Shown one piece after another: positions 1-5,632 of a DNA stretch of 9,140 nucleotides (its first letter is position 1; each line of letters starts with the position of its first letter). Origin of the DNA: an uncultured Caulobacter sp. Its GTDB lineage: Bacteria > Pseudomonadota > Alphaproteobacteria > Caulobacterales > Caulobacteraceae. Under the pieces are notes generated by a model. That model saw only the letters and a program-made list of their open reading frames with translations. It made no database searches and was not told the origin of the DNA. A program made the translations under genes and the position numbers. The DNA is taken from contig CALALX010000131.1 of NCBI GenBank assembly GCA_937925635.1, positions 1 to 9,140 on the forward strand, given 5' to 3'.

Positions 1-32
1 ATCCGCTGCTCTACCAACTGAGCTACCCAGGC
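1..32 (-). tRNA. partial tRNA, 5' portion, probably tRNA-Phe
   Basis: Reverse-complementing the left edge gives a 7-nt acceptor strand GCCTGGG, then TA, D-stem GCTC, D-loop AGTTGGTA and GAGC, then the start of the anticodon stem GCGGAT. This is a canonical tRNA 5' half. The anticodon and 3' half lie outside the window, so the amino acid cannot be read. Phe is my best guess from the overall resemblance to bacterial tRNA-Phe. It lies 77 bases downstream of yacG on the same strand, with a possible promoter of its own between them. Confidence 0.9.
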
Positions 33-70
33 CTAGGCCACATCGGGTCCCGCGATCGCGGGAGGCCGCG

Positions 71-99
71 TCTATAAAAGAGGGCTTTCGGCAAGTCCA
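71..99 (-). promoter_or_regulatory. candidate promoter for the partial tRNA
   Basis: On the minus strand TGGACT (94-99) and TATAGA (71-76) are separated by 17 bases, each matching 4 of 6 positions of the sigma70-type consensus. A transcript would start near 64-65 and run into the tRNA beginning at 32. The stretch just downstream contains a perfect 16-bp palindrome (48-63, TCCCGCGATCGCGGGA), which would fold as a 6-bp stem with a GATC loop in the tRNA leader. There is no T-tract, so it does not look like an intrinsic terminator. The promoter call rests on sequence similarity only; read-through from yacG is the alternative. Confidence 0.33.
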
Positions 100-109
100 G
101 CGGGGACCG

Positions 110-286
110 CTATCCTTCGTCGTTTTCCGTGAAGGGGCCTGTCTCGTCCTCTTCGGTCTCCACGGCGGGGATCGCGTAGCCGCCCGTGAACCAGCGCTGC
201 AGGTCCACATCGGCGCAACGCTTGGAGCAGAACGGGCGATACGCCTGTTGCGTCGCCTTGCCGCAAATCGGACAGACGCCGTTCAC
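110..286 (-). CDS. yacG: DNA gyrase inhibitor YacG (small zinc protein)
   Basis: YacG is a small zinc-ribbon protein that binds GyrB and inhibits gyrase in E. coli. The product shows the family pattern: CPIC near the N-terminus, then CSKRC 12 residues later (four zinc-ligand cysteines), followed by DLQRWFTGGYAIP and an acidic tail. I chose the GTG start at 286 (58 residues). It overlaps the stop of the upstream RNase gene as GTGA and has a strong Shine-Dalgarno (GGAGGTGG, about 8-10 bases upstream). It also puts the first CxxC close to the N-terminus, as in the family. An ATG at 319 would add 11 residues (total 69) but lacks a clear ribosome site. It is the last protein gene of the infA-maf-RNase-yacG run and probably translationally coupled to the gene before it. 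Confidence 0.93.
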   Translation of the reverse strand: MNGVCPICGKATQQAYRPFCSKRCADVDLQRWFTGGYAIPAVETEEDETGPFTENDEG

Positions 287-1326
287 CGCGCGACCACCTC
301 CAACCGGTCCGCTGGCCATCCGTCGCGCGGCTCAAGCGAGAATCGCGCGCCGAGCCGGTCGGTCATGGCCGGGCGCAGCGATTCGAAAGCGGCGATCACG
401 GTCGGCGAAGCCCGCGCGGTCAGTTGCGCGCCGGGCGCGGCCCTGCCCTGACGCTCCAGCGCCCGGGCCAGCTCCAGGGCGCCTGACAGGGCGGACAGCC
501 GGCCCGCTCCGTCGAGGAGATCGTCCAGCACCGGGCGTCGGCGGCGGGGCACGGTCAGGGTCAGCGTGCCGAAGCGGCTGATCTTGTCGATCGCCACCCC
601 GGGATTGTCCGGCCCGAAGGCCGACCGCGCCGCGCCGTCGATGGCCTTGCCGTCATGGCCCCGTCCGACCAGGTCGAAGATCACCAGCCCGCCCAGGCCC
701 TTCAGCCGCAGGAGACGCGCGCCCACGCCCAGCGCCGTGAGGTTGGCTTGCCGTGACGCGCGCTTGGTGTCGCCGCCCCCTCGCCCGCCCAGATCGACGT
801 CGATGGAGACCAGGGCCCGCGTCGGCTCGATGGCGATGCTGCCTCCGGCCGGCAGCGCATGGATCGTCTCCAGCGCTTCGGCCTGGGCCGCGTCAGCCGC
901 CTCGCGGGCGCCGAGCCCCTCGACCAGCTTGCCGTCCTTCGCCAGGGCGCGAAGCTCGGTCTCGATATCGGGCGCGGCCTCGACAATGCGGGGCTCGCCG
1001 GTCGCGTCGCCGATCAGGCGGACGGTGGCCAGCTTGCCGCGGCGGGATTCGGTGCGGATCTCGACCTCGACGGCCGCGCCGCGCACCGGCGGCGATTCGT
1101 CGGGGCGCAGGGACAGCAGCGCCTCTTCGCCCCCCGGCAGGTCGAGGAAGGCGGCGCCAATGGCCTTGTCGACGGTGCGGACCCGCGCGACGCAGCGCGC
1201 GCCGAGCCGGGTCGCCGCCGGTTCGCCGTCGCGCGCGATCAGCAGCCGTTCGGGCCGCCCGTCGAGGGTCACGACGCCCCGCGTCTCGCCGATGCAGCGG
1301 TCCAGGAAGTAGGCGCGGTGGCTCAT
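283..1326 (-). CDS. short RNase E/G family protein lacking the Zn-link
   Basis: This 347-residue protein belongs to the RNase E/G family of endoribonucleases that cut single-stranded RNA. An N-terminal S1-like region (about residues 40-105) precedes the catalytic DNase I-like part. The two metal-binding aspartates are visible in SIDVD (D176) and VIFDLV (D218). Their 42-residue spacing matches E. coli RNase E D303/D346 (43). It ends soon after the catalytic region. It has no C-x-x-C zinc-link (only Cys11 and Cys45) and no small domain or degradosome scaffold, so it is shorter than E. coli RNase G (about 490 residues). The ATG at 1326 overlaps the maf stop as ATGA, and its own stop overlaps yacG. 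Family membership is clear. Its activity, oligomeric state and substrate are unknown, and a separate full-length RNase E is expected elsewhere in the genome. Confidence 0.88.
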   Translation of the reverse strand: MSHRAYFLDRCIGETRGVVTLDGRPERLLIARDGEPAATRLGARCVARVRTVDKAIGAAFLDLPGGEEALLSLRPDESPPVRGAAVEVEIRTESRRGKLATVRLIGDATGEPRIVEAAPDIETELRALAKDGKLVEGLGAREAADAAQAEALETIHALPAGGSIAIEPTRALVSIDVDLGGRGGGDTKRASRQANLTALGVGARLLRLKGLGGLVIFDLVGRGHDGKAIDGAARSAFGPDNPGVAIDKISRFGTLTLTVPRRRRPVLDDLLDGAGRLSALSGALELARALERQGRAAPGAQLTARASPTVIAAFESLRPAMTDRLGARFSLEPRDGWPADRLEVVAR

Positions 1327-1919
1327 GCGCCCGCTCCGCCGCGCCAGCCCAGGCCCCGCAGCAGGTTCAGCGTCTCGTAGAGCGGCAGCCCCACCACCGA
1401 GGTGTAGGAGCCGCGCAGGTCGGTGACGAAGGCGCCGGCCAGTCTGTGAATCTTGTAGGCCCCGGAGGCGTCGGCCCAGTCGCGGCCGGCGATGAAGGCG
1501 TCCAGCTCCCGATCAGTCACGCGCTTGAAGGTCAGGCGGCTCTCGACGACCCGCGTCGACGACCGGCCGCCCGGCGCGATCACCGTCACGCCCGTCAGGA
1601 CGCGGTGAGCTCGTCCCGACAGCAGCGTGATCATCCGGCGCGCATCCGTCTCGTCCTCGGGTTTGCCCAGGATGCGGCGCCCGACCGCGACGATCGTGTC
1701 CGCCGCCAGCACAAAGGCGTCTGGATGGCGCTCAGCCACCGCCTGAGCCTTGTCCAACGCCAGGCGCGCCACGAGCCGTCGAGGCGTCTCCTCGCGCTGC
1801 GGTGTCTCGTCGATGTCGGCGGGATCTACGAGGTCGGGTTCGACGCCGACCTGGCGGAGCAGTTCCAGGCGTCTCGGGCTGGCGCTCGCGAGCACCAGCG
1901 CGCCGGACTTCAGGCTCAC
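1323..1919 (-). CDS. maf: Maf family nucleotide pyrophosphatase (YhdE type)
   Basis: Maf proteins are cytoplasmic house-cleaning pyrophosphatases that hydrolyse nucleoside triphosphates such as dTTP/UTP to monophosphates; overexpression can block septation. The 198-residue product has the N-terminal signature LASASPRRLELL (residues 10-21), AADTIV with the catalytic aspartate D74, GKP (85-87), SGRAHRVLTG (101-110), GAYKI (153-157) and GSYTSVVGLPLYET (170-183). The last motif favours the YhdE (dTTP/UTP) subgroup over YceF (m7GTP). Translation starts at a GTG (1917-1919) that overlaps the infA stop as GTGA, with no independent Shine-Dalgarno visible. Expression is therefore probably coupled to infA. 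The 3' end overlaps the RNase start by four bases. Confidence 0.95.
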   Translation of the reverse strand: MSLKSGALVLASASPRRLELLRQVGVEPDLVDPADIDETPQREETPRRLVARLALDKAQAVAERHPDAFVLAADTIVAVGRRILGKPEDETDARRMITLLSGRAHRVLTGVTVIAPGGRSSTRVVESRLTFKRVTDRELDAFIAGRDWADASGAYKIHRLAGAFVTDLRGSYTSVVGLPLYETLNLLRGLGWRGGAGA

Positions 1920-2134
1920 TTGAAGCGGTAGGTGATGCGGCCCTTCGTCAGGTCGTAGGGCGTCATCTCGACCAGCACCTTGTCGCCGGCCAGCACGCGG
2001 ATGCGGTTCTTGCGCATCTTGCCCGCGGTGTGGGCGATGATCTCGTGATCATTCTCCAGCTTCACGCGGAAGGTGGCGTTCGGCAGCAGCTCGCTGACGG
2101 TGCCGGGGAACTCGAGCAGTTCTTCTTTAGCCAT
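1916..2134 (-). CDS. infA: translation initiation factor IF-1
   Basis: IF-1 is the 72-residue S1/OB-fold factor that binds the 30S A site during initiation. The product starts MAKEELLEFPGTV and ends KGRITYRFK. It contains HTAGKMRKNRIRVLAGDKV, close to the universal IF-1 sequence, and its length equals the family norm. I took the ATG at 2134: it gives the standard N-terminus and has a GAGAGG-type ribosome site about 6 bases upstream. The reading frame stays open upstream to 2236, but that extension (Arg- and Gly-rich) is not part of IF-1. The stop overlaps the maf start. A possible promoter lies in the 121-bp gap upstream. Confidence 0.98.
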   Translation of the reverse strand: MAKEELLEFPGTVSELLPNATFRVKLENDHEIIAHTAGKMRKNRIRVLAGDKVLVEMTPYDLTKGRITYRFK

Positions 2135-2243
2135 ACGGCCTCTCGTTGTGCTCAGCCGGGACATCCCAGCCGGGAGCGGAAATCCAATAAGCAAACGGCC
2201 CGCGCCGAAGATTCGGGTCGCGAGCCGCGGCTCCAAGACCGCC

Positions 2244-2273
2244 AGTATAACGCGTCTACCCCCCGAACGTCGA
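2244..2273 (-). promoter_or_regulatory. candidate infA promoter
   Basis: On the minus strand TATACT (2244-2249), five of six matches to a -10 box, is preceded by TCGACG (2268-2273) at an 18-base spacing. The latter resembles the TTGACG-type -35 of Caulobacter housekeeping promoters. It spans the end of the phosphatase gene and would give a leader of about 100 bases before infA. Of what I examined in the gap, this is the best candidate. The assignment is by eye. Confidence 0.33.
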
Positions 2274-2711
2274 TGCCCTGCCGAAACGCTCGCGAATTCG
2301 GCGGGCGAGCTCGTCCCGCACGGCCCGATACGCCTCCAGGCGCTGTTCGCGGCTGCCCTCGGCCAGGGTCGGGTCGAGGGTTGGCCAGTATTCGATGTCG
2401 ACCGCCCTGCCCCGCGCCAGCTCCACCGCCCGGTGGTGAGCCTCCGGCGTCAGGGAAACGACCAGGTCGAAGGAGTCGTCCTCGAGGTCATCGAAGATCT
2501 TCGGCCGGAAGCCGGCCAGGTCGCCGCCAATCTCGTCGATCACGGCGGCGGCGAAGGGGTCGACCTCGGTTTCGCCCGGCTCGCGCTTGAGTCCGACGCT
2601 GTCGACGAACACGCGCGTGCCGAAGGCCATCTTCATCAGGGCCTCCGCCATCGGCGACCGGACCCGGTTGAAGTTGCAGGCGAACAGGACGGCGCCGGGA
2701 AGCCCCTCCAC
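2256..2711 (-). CDS. low-molecular-weight tyrosine phosphatase / ArsC-like protein
   Basis: This 151-residue protein has the low-molecular-weight phosphotyrosine phosphatase fold signature. The P-loop C12-NFNRV-R18-S19-P (CX5RS) near the N-terminus has catalytic Cys12 and phosphate-binding Arg18. The general-acid motif appears as Asp113-Pro114 in YWPTLDPTL. Tyrosine-specific members usually carry an aromatic residue after DP; here it is Thr, and the P-loop interior (NFNRV) differs from the textbook form. Substrate specificity, protein phosphatase or arsenate reductase, is therefore open. The GTG start lies 6 bases after the stop of the UPF0262 gene, so the two are likely co-translated. No ars genes are nearby, which weakens an arsenic role. 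The C-terminal 35 residues are a charged helix. Confidence 0.88.
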   Translation of the reverse strand: MEGLPGAVLFACNFNRVRSPMAEALMKMAFGTRVFVDSVGLKREPGETEVDPFAAAVIDEIGGDLAGFRPKIFDDLEDDSFDLVVSLTPEAHHRAVELARGRAVDIEYWPTLDPTLAEGSREQRLEAYRAVRDELARRIRERFGRASTFGG

Positions 2712-2717
2712 AGGCCG

Positions 2718-3200
2718 TCAGCCCCGCCAGTGCAGGGCGCAGATGAGCGTGAACAGCCGGCGGGCGGTGTCGAGGTCGGTCTTGACCTTGCCCTGCAGCC
2801 GCGCCTGCAGCAGCGACGAGCCCTCGTTGTGCAGGCCGCGCCGGCCCATGTCGAGCGCCTCGATCTGCGCTGGCGTCGCGTTGCGGATCGCCTGGTAGTA
2901 GCTTTCGCAGATCATGAAATAGTCGCGGATCACGCCGCGAAACGGCGACAGCGACAGCAGGTGCGTCTGGTCGAAGCCGCCGTCGGCGCCGACGATATGC
3001 AACGCCAGTCGGTTCTCGATCAGCGCGATCTTCAGGTCGTAGGGTCCCGCCGCCGCGCCTTCGGGCTGGAAGTAGTTGTCCTCGAGCAGATCGAAGATCG
3101 CGATCTGCCGCTCCTGCTCCTGGTCGCGCGAGGCGGCGGCGAGGGAGTCCTCGTCGATCTCGATGCTCTGCAGGCGGTGGAGGGTGCGGTCGTCGGTCAT
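2718..3200 (-). CDS. UPF0262 family protein, function unknown
   Basis: The 160-residue product matches the alphaproteobacterial UPF0262 family as I remember it. Telling stretches are EDNYFQPEG, SLSPFRGVIRDYFMICESYY (residues about 84-103) and a C-terminal RRLFTLICALHWRG. It has no signal peptide or membrane segment and is mostly acidic and soluble in character. Its biochemical role is unknown; I assign none. The ATG at 3200 has no strong Shine-Dalgarno. It is followed after 6 bases by the phosphatase gene, a pairing that seems to recur in this lineage. It is separated from hisD by a 127-bp gap carrying a repeat hairpin. Confidence 0.88.
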   Translation of the reverse strand: MTDDRTLHRLQSIEIDEDSLAAASRDQEQERQIAIFDLLEDNYFQPEGAAAGPYDLKIALIENRLALHIVGADGGFDQTHLLSLSPFRGVIRDYFMICESYYQAIRNATPAQIEALDMGRRGLHNEGSSLLQARLQGKVKTDLDTARRLFTLICALHWRG

Positions 3201-3275
3201 GGGTCTTTGCGTGGTTCGAGACGCTCGCCCGATGGCTCGCTGCTCACCATGACGACCTTTAGTGCAACCCCACCC

Positions 3276-3325
3276 CCTTCGTCATCCTGAGGAGCGGCCG
3301 AAAGGCCGCGTCGCGAAGGACTCAG
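3276..3325 (-). repeat. REP-like palindromic intergenic element
   Basis: The gap after hisD contains a nested palindrome. The inner stem GCGGCC (3294-3299) / GGCCGC (3304-3309) closes a GAAA loop on the plus strand (TTTC on the transcript). Outer arms CTGAG (3287-3291) / CTCAG (3321-3325) and, alternatively, CCTTCG (3276-3281) / CGAAGG (3314-3319) can also pair. The motif GTCATCCTGAGGAG ... CGCGAAGGA resembles dispersed intergenic repeats of bacterial genomes as I recall them. Placed 3 bases after the hisD stop, it could slow 3' exonucleases or attenuate read-through. There is no T-tract, so it is not a standard intrinsic terminator. Only one copy is in the window, so its repetitive nature is inferred. 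Confidence 0.6.
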
Positions 3326-3327
3326 TG

Positions 3328-4608
3328 TCACTCGGGCAGCCTGATCTGCGCCGAAAGGGCGTGGGCGGGCAGACCCTCGGCCTCGGCCAGGGCCGCCGTG
3401 TGCGGGCCCAGGATGGCGAAGGCGGCGGCGTCGCACTTCACGATCGAGGTGCGCTTGAGGAAGTCGTAGATCGACAGGCCGGACTGGAACCGCGCCGCGC
3501 GGCTGGTCGGCAGCACGTGGTTGGAGCCGGCCACATAGTCGCCGATGGCCTCGGGCGTATAGCGGCCGAGGAATATCGCGCCGGCATGGCGCACGCGGTC
3601 GGCCAGCGCCTCGGGGGCGGCGGTGCAGAACTCGACGTGCTCGGGCGCGATGGCGTCGACCAGGCCCGGGCTCTCGGAAAGCGGCGCCAGGATGATGGCG
3701 CCGTGGTCGCGCCAGGACGCGGCCGCGTCCTCGCCGGTGCTCAGCGTCGTGAGCAGCCGTGCGACAGCGGCCGAGACGGCCTCGGCGAAGGCCGCGTCGT
3801 CGGTGATCAGGATCGACTGGGCGGCGGGGTCGTGCTCGGCCTGGGACAGCAGATCGGCGGCGATCCAGTCGGGATTGTTGTCCTTGTCCGCGACCACCAC
3901 GATCTCGGACGGTCCGGCCAGGGCGTCGATGCCGACGACGCCGTAGAGGCGGCGCTTGGCGGCGGTGACGTAGGCGTTGCCCGGGCCGACGATCTTGTCG
4001 ACCGGCTGGATCGGGCCGGCGCCGTAGGCCAGGGCTGCGACGGCCTGGGCCCCGCCGATGCGCCAGATCTCGGAGACGCCGGCTTCCTTGGCGGCGGCCA
4101 GCACCGCCGGCTGCAGCTTGCCGGGCGGGGTGACCATGGCGATGCGGTCGACGCCGGCCACCTGGGCCGGGACACAGTTCATCAGCACGGTCGAGGGATA
4201 GGCCGCCCGACCGCCGGGCACGTAGACGCCGACCGCCTCGATCGGCGTCCAGCGCCAGCCCAACTCGACGCCCGCCTCGTCGGTCCAGCGCTGGTCGGCC
4301 GGACGCTGGCGGGTGTGATAGGCGCGGATGCGGGCGGCGGCGAAGGCGATGGCCTCGCGGACCTCGGGGGCGCAGGCGGCGGCCCCGGCCTCGATCTCCT
4401 CGGCGGTGACGCGGATGGTCTGCGCGGTCAGGTCGGCGCGGTCGAACTTGCGGCTGTAGTCGAGGACGGCGTCGAGGCCGCGTGTCCGGACCGCCTCCAG
4501 GACCTCCGCCGCGGCGGCGTCCACATCGGCCGGTGAACCCCGCCGCTCGTTCAGGAACGCGCGGAAGGTCTCGGCGAAGTCGGGGCTGGAGAAATCGAGG
4601 CGGCGCAT
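3328..4608 (-). CDS. hisD: histidinol dehydrogenase
   Basis: HisD carries out the last two steps of histidine synthesis, oxidising L-histidinol to histidine through the aldehyde with two NAD+. The 426-residue product is full length. Zinc ligands align with E. coli: Q256 and H259 in SQAEHD, D357 in GDYVAGSNH, H416 in LPAHALS. The catalytic E323-H324 pair sits in APEHVEFC. Each is offset by exactly -3 from E. coli Q259/H262/D360/H419/E326/H327. NAD-site motifs GPGNAYVTAAKR and AGPSEIVVVAD are intact. I chose the ATG at 4608; the frame extends to a TTG at 4629, which has no ribosome site. The ATG also lacks a Shine-Dalgarno. Upstream lies the third gene of the BrnTA cassette, so hisD is cut off from murA/DUF2948 and may depend on a local promoter. 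Confidence 0.97.
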   Translation of the reverse strand: MRRLDFSSPDFAETFRAFLNERRGSPADVDAAAAEVLEAVRTRGLDAVLDYSRKFDRADLTAQTIRVTAEEIEAGAAACAPEVREAIAFAAARIRAYHTRQRPADQRWTDEAGVELGWRWTPIEAVGVYVPGGRAAYPSTVLMNCVPAQVAGVDRIAMVTPPGKLQPAVLAAAKEAGVSEIWRIGGAQAVAALAYGAGPIQPVDKIVGPGNAYVTAAKRRLYGVVGIDALAGPSEIVVVADKDNNPDWIAADLLSQAEHDPAAQSILITDDAAFAEAVSAAVARLLTTLSTGEDAAASWRDHGAIILAPLSESPGLVDAIAPEHVEFCTAAPEALADRVRHAGAIFLGRYTPEAIGDYVAGSNHVLPTSRAARFQSGLSIYDFLKRTSIVKCDAAAFAILGPHTAALAEAEGLPAHALSAQIRLPE

Positions 4609-4617
4609 GGTGCGCGG

Positions 4618-4625
4618 GCTATAGC
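4618..4625 (-). promoter_or_regulatory. candidate -10 element for hisD
   Basis: GCTATAGC (self-complementary) matches 7 of 8 positions of the Caulobacter housekeeping -10 consensus GCTANAWC. It ends 9 bases before the hisD ATG, so transcription would begin only about 3-5 bases before the start codon. No convincing -35 is visible at the expected distance. The short implied leader fits the lack of a Shine-Dalgarno in front of hisD. Confidence 0.3.
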
Positions 4626-4680
4626 GCAAGGGGCGCGGAAGGCGAAGCGCAGGAAGACTGGTAGCGGCTTTACAGCACCA

Positions 4681-4992
4681 TCAAGAACCGGACGCATTCA
4701 GGTCGAAGCGGCGACCGATGGCGGCAACCCGGGGCGCCAGATCGAAGCGCACCGTATTCGGGTAGTTCACCACTACGCATTTCGAATGACGCTCCACTAC
4801 AAAGGGTCGGCGCTCTTCATCCGCACCGAATTCATCATCTAGAGCCCGAGCAAACCCGACCACGTCGGCGTCGCCGATGGCGGGATGGTCTTCGGTCTTG
4901 GCGAATTGGCTGGTAATGTCCCCGAACTTGACCGTGTGCTTCTTACGCTTGGCGGGCGTGTCGTAGTCGGCGGACCATCTCCAGAGCAGCAA
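4681..4992 (-). CDS. small protein of unknown function, third gene of the BrnTA cassette
   Basis: The product is a soluble, charged protein of about 103 residues. Telling parts are FNLLLWRWSADYDTPAKRK at the N-terminus, HTVKFGDIT, a DDEFGADEERRPFVVE acidic/basic stretch and a C-terminal FDLAPRVAAIGRRFDL. I do not know its function. I have a weak recollection of small uncharacterised proteins beginning with an aromatic-rich [FY]NLLLWxW segment followed by YDTPAKRxK. The frame is open directly after the brnA stop (5020). It contains no ATG or GTG before the conserved-looking N-terminus. The coordinates use the TTG at 4992, but an ACG at 4999-5001, 8 bases after GGGAGAG, would give the fuller N-terminus. 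Codons are less GC-biased than in neighbouring genes (GAT, GAA, TTT, GTA), consistent with acquisition by transfer. It is probably co-transcribed with brnTA. Confidence 0.62.
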   Translation of the reverse strand: MLLWRWSADYDTPAKRKKHTVKFGDITSQFAKTEDHPAIGDADVVGFARALDDEFGADEERRPFVVERHSKCVVVNYPNTVRFDLAPRVAAIGRRFDLNASGS

Positions 4993-5019
4993 ATTGAACG
5001 TCGCCGCTTCTCTCCCAAC

Positions 5020-5313
5020 TCAAAGCCCAACCGTCTTCCGCAAAGCCTCGTTCATCCGCGACTGCCAGCCCGGGCCAGAGGCCTTGAAGCGTTCGACGAC
5101 GTCCTGATCGAGACGGATCGAGACCGCGAGCTTGGGACGTTCGGCGCGCGGCCTTCCGCCCTTGCGGATCGTTTCAGCCAGCGCTGGGAACGCCTCCGCG
5201 AAAGGCCTGACCTGGGCCAGTTGCTCGTCAGTGGCCTCAGGCGCATCCGGATCGCTGGCGATCATCGCTTGGATGCGAGCTTCCTCGGCGTCGCTGATGG
5301 TCTTGCGGGTCAT
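5020..5313 (-). CDS. brnA: BrnA-family antitoxin
   Basis: BrnA antitoxins neutralise BrnT and use a ribbon-helix-helix-like C-terminal domain to bind and repress their own promoter. In this 97-residue protein the C-terminal part (about residues 60-93) carries the family signature: KLAVSIRLDQDVVERFKAS, then GPGWQSRMNEALRK. The N-terminal 55 residues are acidic and helical, the likely toxin-wrapping region. The ATG at 5313 overlaps the brnT stop as ATGA. A GGAG 6 bases upstream serves as ribosome site, so antitoxin synthesis is coupled to the toxin. The toxin-first order is the usual one for brnTA. The likely binding sites are the palindromes at 5562-5571 and 5598-5611. Confidence 0.92.
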   Translation of the reverse strand: MTRKTISDAEEARIQAMIASDPDAPEATDEQLAQVRPFAEAFPALAETIRKGGRPRAERPKLAVSIRLDQDVVERFKASGPGWQSRMNEALRKTVGL

Positions 5314-5555
5314 AGGAGGCTCCGTTCCTTGCGGCTGGCGGGGCGCATCGAGACGACCGAGACGCCTTCCGTCCCGAGCACCACGAACACGACGGCGATG
5401 ACTCCGTTCGCCAGTCGGCCGATCGCCATGTGACGGTCATCCTTCGCGGGAACGACCAGCGAGGACAGAAAGAAGTCCTCGTCCAGATCGGCGAAGTCCA
5501 GTCCGTGCTTGGCGAGATTGCTCAGCCGCTTGAGCTCTTCCCCGACGATCGCCAT
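5310..5555 (-). CDS. brnT: BrnT-family ribonuclease toxin
   Basis: BrnT is a RelE-fold ribonuclease toxin of type II toxin-antitoxin systems that arrests translation when free of BrnA. The 81-residue product has the family landmarks: KRLSNLAKHGLDF (9-21), RHMAIGRLANG (41-51) and the C-terminal basic motif VVSMRPASRKER (67-78). The usual N-terminal aromatic start (FEWDExK) is replaced by MAIVGEELK, and the usual terminal Tyr after the ER pair is absent (SLL). The toxin may thus be a divergent or weakened version. The ATG at 5555 lies just 9 bases downstream of a TATATA box, with no Shine-Dalgarno, so the mRNA may be nearly leaderless. It overlaps brnA by four bases. Confidence 0.85.
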   Translation of the reverse strand: MAIVGEELKRLSNLAKHGLDFADLDEDFFLSSLVVPAKDDRHMAIGRLANGVIAVVFVVLGTEGVSVVSMRPASRKERSLL

Positions 5556-5561
5556 CGGTTT

Positions 5562-5611
5562 TTGTATATACGGCTTGCCGGGTCAGACGGCAATGTTCTT
5601 GTATATACAAG
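5562..5611 (-). promoter_or_regulatory. brnTA promoter with two operator-like palindromes
   Basis: On the minus strand TTGCCG (5588-5593) and TATATA (5565-5570) are separated by exactly 17 bases, a good sigma70-type promoter aimed at brnT. Two related sites flank it. CTTGTATATACAAG (5598-5611) is a perfect 14-bp palindrome just upstream of the -35. TTGTATATAC (5562-5571, core palindrome GTATATAC) covers the -10. Their centres are 37 bases apart. Autorepression by the antitoxin, alone or with toxin, is established for Brucella BrnTA. Assigning these repeats as the operators is inference from position and symmetry. Confidence 0.7.
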
Positions 5612-5632
5612 ACTCAGAGACTCCTGCCGATC

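Noticed and set aside
48..63. 16-bp palindrome as an intrinsic terminator of the yacG operon
   Set aside because: It forms a 6-bp stem with a GATC loop but has no T-tract, and it lies within the leader of the downstream tRNA.
753..1931. 392-residue plus-strand open frame opposite the RNase and maf genes
   Set aside because: Extreme Arg/Pro content and no motifs; the two minus-strand genes explain the coding signal.
2135..2236. N-terminal extension of infA to 106 residues
   Set aside because: IF-1 is 72 residues starting MAKEE; the extension is unlike IF-1, and the ATG at 2134 has a ribosome site.
3262..4536. 424-residue plus-strand open frame opposite hisD
   Set aside because: It is a low-complexity Gly/Asp/Ala-rich antisense shadow of hisD, which has full catalytic-residue conservation.
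4839..5030. 63-residue minus-strand frame overlapping the brnA end and the third cassette gene
   Set aside because: Ser/Pro/Thr-rich composition of a shifted frame; the alternative frame has more protein-like composition and recognisable motif character.
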